64,000 nt of DNA from Drosophila pseudoobscura (taxonomy: Eukaryota > Arthropoda > Insecta > Diptera > Drosophilidae): contig NC_046681.1 in the NCBI RefSeq assembly GCF_009870125.1, positions 22,519,001 through 22,583,000 on the forward strand, given 5' to 3'. Of the stretch, positions 61,146 to 64,000 are shown one piece after another. A program made the position numbers and the translations under genes. How positions within the stretch are numbered: the first letter of the stretch is position 1; every line of letters begins with the position of its first letter. Below the pieces are notes generated by a model. That model was not told the DNA's origin. It did not search any database and saw nothing but the letters and a program-made list of their open reading frames with translations.

Positions 61146-62521
61146 GTAACTGTTATTAACTTTGGGGCTTGCTTCTTACATATTTAATTATTGGATTCGG
61201 CTTTGGATCCCACAAAATGGTGGCATTCTTGGGCGGGTGGCCTGGACACTTGGCCTAATCTCTTTTGTGCCAGCCCAACCCAATCCGACCCAACGAAAGC
61301 CCCTTTGGCCTCAATCAGCGCTGACTAAGCCATCTCCTCCTCTATGTTTAATAACTGGTTTAATTGATAACTATTAGACAAATAACTCAAAATGGTATCA
61401 TAAACCGAACCACCTTCCTGAACAGCATTCATGTGGGATTGTTCATGTTAAACGTTGTACTGGTTTATAATGGATGCAGCATATTTGGATCAAGAATTGA
61501 ATGGAATTCTGGACACTAAGCAGACTTCTCGGAATGGATGATGCCCTTTTTATACCACATTATCTTATAATATATTTTACCTTTTGCAAGTATCTCGATT
61601 ACGTGGATGATAAAACAATGGTGTCTGCTATTGAAACTGTTATTTTGTACCAACAGATCTGCGTTTGATGAACGATCCCTTTCTTTTCATTTAATTACAC
61701 TTTTTATATTATTGCCATACAATTTGGTGACCCATATCATAAACCAATCCCCACTTTTTATAATCTGCCTATGAAACTTTATACAAATTTATTTCATGCA
61801 AACTTTTTGCTATGTGAAGCTTTAGGATATAGAATTTAAACTAGTTTTGGTGTTATGGTTAATTTCAGATTAACTTAATCTTCTTTGGTGACCCCGATGT
61901 CAGCGCCAACTATTTCAGACAAAATCTACCTGAATTTATTCTACAGATATTTTCCTTGAGAGTCTGCTATCCCTAGTCTGCTATCAAGCAATTCACGAAA
62001 CACCACTTTAACACAAAGAGATCAAAGATTCCCTTCTACATGAATTTCTTTGAAAACCGGAGTAAATCTTTCAATTGCTCCCTCATCGATCCATCCATTT
62101 ACCCATGTCCCACAAAGCTTCTCAGCCTCTTCCCACCTTCTTCCCATCAAAGATTAACCAACTCCAAACAACTGAAAAAAAAACACAAACGAAATCTGAT
62201 ATATTTGTCTAACATCTTCGGCATTAAGCTCACCCCCGGCCAAAAAACGCGAGAGATTTCCGCATTAGAAACGATTTTTTAATTATTATTTCTGACGCCT
62301 ACACACAAGACCGAAAACGAAACTCAAACTCAAACATCGATGGCGGTGCGGTGATGCTGATGGTGATGGCTTCGAAGTGGATGCTCTGCTCAAATGTCAG
62401 GCTTATTAATACAACAGCCACAACAGACACACGGCTCAGAGCCAAGAGCTCTACACAGTGTACATCAGATTTGAGAGCTCAAGTGCTGGATAGGATTTGA
62501 GGTGGTTGTGGTTGTGGCTGG

Positions 62522-62580
62522 AGGTTGAGGTTGAGGCTGGAGCTCGAGCTGGAGCTGGAGACGGAGACGGAGACGGAGCT
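62522..62580. repeat. GGTTGA/GGAGCT/GGAGAC hexamer array
   Basis: Stepwise-changing hexamers in one block, giving a false Glu/Leu-rich frame. Confidence 0.8.
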
Positions 62581-64000
62581 CTGTGCATCTTTATGTGGGA
62601 GCGTAGGCTTCATTGATGACACGTCATTTGCTGGCATAGACATCTTCGTCAAAATGTGTGAAGTGGAGGACCGAAAACAGGTCTTCCAGTTCAACGACAA
62701 AAAAAAAAGTGTCAATAAAATGTCATGGAAAGCCACTTAGCTCTCCGCGAGAGCCTCACCCAAGCCGGGCATTTGGTGCTTTGCCACACATCCGTTGCCT
62801 CTGGCCAGGGCGTCCGTGGCGGCAAAGATCGGAGCCCGGCTTGGGGTGTAACCAAGCCATCAAACATTTGTCAATTTTCAGACCCCCAGAAATTGGTATT
62901 CGAGCACCGCGGCAACGCGGCAACGCGGCACTGCGATCTCGCGCCGTCTCGGTTCTGGGTCTCAGGCAAGGCTCAATTATAGCTTTGATTTAAATCAGTC
63001 TACTGACCCCAAAAGTTCAGCTGCGGAAATTGCAAATTTAATAATTGACTAGGCAGCTTTTAGAGCTACTCTCAACTCTCAAGCCGAGACCAAAATCAAA
63101 AATCACAAACTGAAACTGAAACTGTAAAACCAAAGAGCAAAACCAGGGGGCTGCTTATTAATGCGATAACCTTGGCTGATTTAATTTCTTGTTGCGAGCT
63201 GTGATTATCCATCCAGCAGCAGCACCAATAACAATAAAAGGAAAATCAAACGAAAACTTGTACAATTTCGACACTAAGCTGCAAGCTCTTCCGACTGCAG
63301 CAGCAACGACTGCGACTTCCCCCCAGTTAGTAGTGTATTTAATTAAGAGATTGAGTGGCTTTAACAGTGTTGAACAATGGCTGCTGGAGCAATGCAGCTA
63401 GCACGAGTCGCATCTACACAGCGAGAAATTACATTGATATCGTTTGATTGCATCCTCGATCTATTATTAACCCAAGGGATTGCCTTGAACATCGCTCGAT
63501 AAAGTGTCTCTTGAGTTGTGAAACTCCTGTTTTTGGTACAGAAGATTCCCACTTCTTTAAATTTCGTGGACATTCTCCTGATTCTCTTTCGGGTCAGATG
63601 CGGATCTGGGCTCCCGCGTGGTAAGATATATCACCACTCCCCATATTATTATTGTGGAAGTGGACTAAGTGTCCACTAAGTGACAATTAAATGATAAAAT
63701 ATAGGTAAGACTTCTCGTATTAGGCGATCCCTTTCAAAGATCCTACCCTTCCGAATTACACAATTATATATTTTCTCTACCCAAAAAGAGTCCAAAACTC
63801 ATCTCAGTACATGGGGATCCAAGTGCTGTGTAGGAATGTGGACGCTCCTCGCGTGACCTTGATGGCAGGTACACGGACCGTGGCCAAAAGTGTAGGGAGG
63901 GGGAGTGCACGTTGAAGAACGTGGGCGGCGCACAAGGGTGAGATAGGGGAATCCAGTTGGAATGGAGCGCTCTAATGTTAGCCCCCGAAGTAGTTTCGAA

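Larger units (their letters stand above)
54254..64000. other. Non-coding region at the right end of the window
   Basis: No exon that I can support. The region contains CpG-rich blocks (55.7-56.3 and 59.6-60.0 kb), short tandem arrays and AT-rich stretches, in particular 61.4-62.3 kb. It probably belongs to the upstream regulatory landscape of CG10348 and the next gene to the right. Confidence 0.5.

Noticed and set aside
1..64000. tRNA, rRNA, let-7-type microRNA and CRISPR arrays
   Set aside because: Looked for cloverleaf A/B boxes, the let-7 seed and spaced direct repeats by eye; none found. CRISPR is not expected in an animal genome.

Overview
The window reads as Drosophila genomic DNA: short introns with GT/AG ends, housekeeping core-promoter motifs (DRE, Ohler motifs 1 and 6), AATAAA signals, a DINE-1/mini-me element and abundant microsatellites. 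The set of recognisable genes (a receptor tyrosine phosphatase C-terminus, an M19 dipeptidase, JMJD4, GLYAT-like acyltransferases and an EVI1-type zinc-finger gene) is what I expect around D. melanogaster 36E-37A, i.e. Muller element B. That placement comes from memory of family locations. The exact species cannot be read from the sequence; an obscura-group fly is possible.

Layout. 1-786: 3' end of a receptor PTP gene (probably Ptp36E) whose last PTP domain lacks the catalytic cysteine. 787-19635: almost 19 kb of non-coding, microsatellite-rich DNA. 19636-23694: the last three coding exons of a membrane dipeptidase; the 5' half of that gene was not found in the window. 25440-27280: a housekeeping-type promoter followed by the two-exon JMJD4 gene on the plus strand. 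27437-30990: three tandem minus-strand genes of one GLYAT-like/GNAT acyltransferase family, convergent with JMJD4.

31253-35495 is the most unusual part: a large imperfect palindrome. Its outer ends carry a 319-bp repeat, three copies on the left and one on the right. Each arm carries the same unrecognised small spliced gene, the two copies facing each other, each with its own poly(A) signal. The centre is a degenerate tandem repeat closing on a loop of roughly 70 bp. Read-through transcription would give a long hairpin RNA, so this is a good candidate for an hpRNA/endo-siRNA locus built around a recent gene duplication.

35496-36169 holds a cluster of motif-6-like sites. A DINE-1/mini-me element (about 36170-37360) follows and abuts the 3' UTR of the EVI1-like zinc-finger gene CG10348 (37883-39577, minus strand). 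From 39757 to 64000 there is about 24 kb of non-coding sequence, with CpG- and GAGA-rich blocks that may be promoters, and one tentative minus-strand coding exon near 54.1 kb.

Functionally, JMJD4 (protein hydroxylase) and the acyltransferase array are probably housekeeping/metabolic genes. The PTP and the zinc-finger gene belong to families usually regulated in development, which fits their large non-coding flanks.
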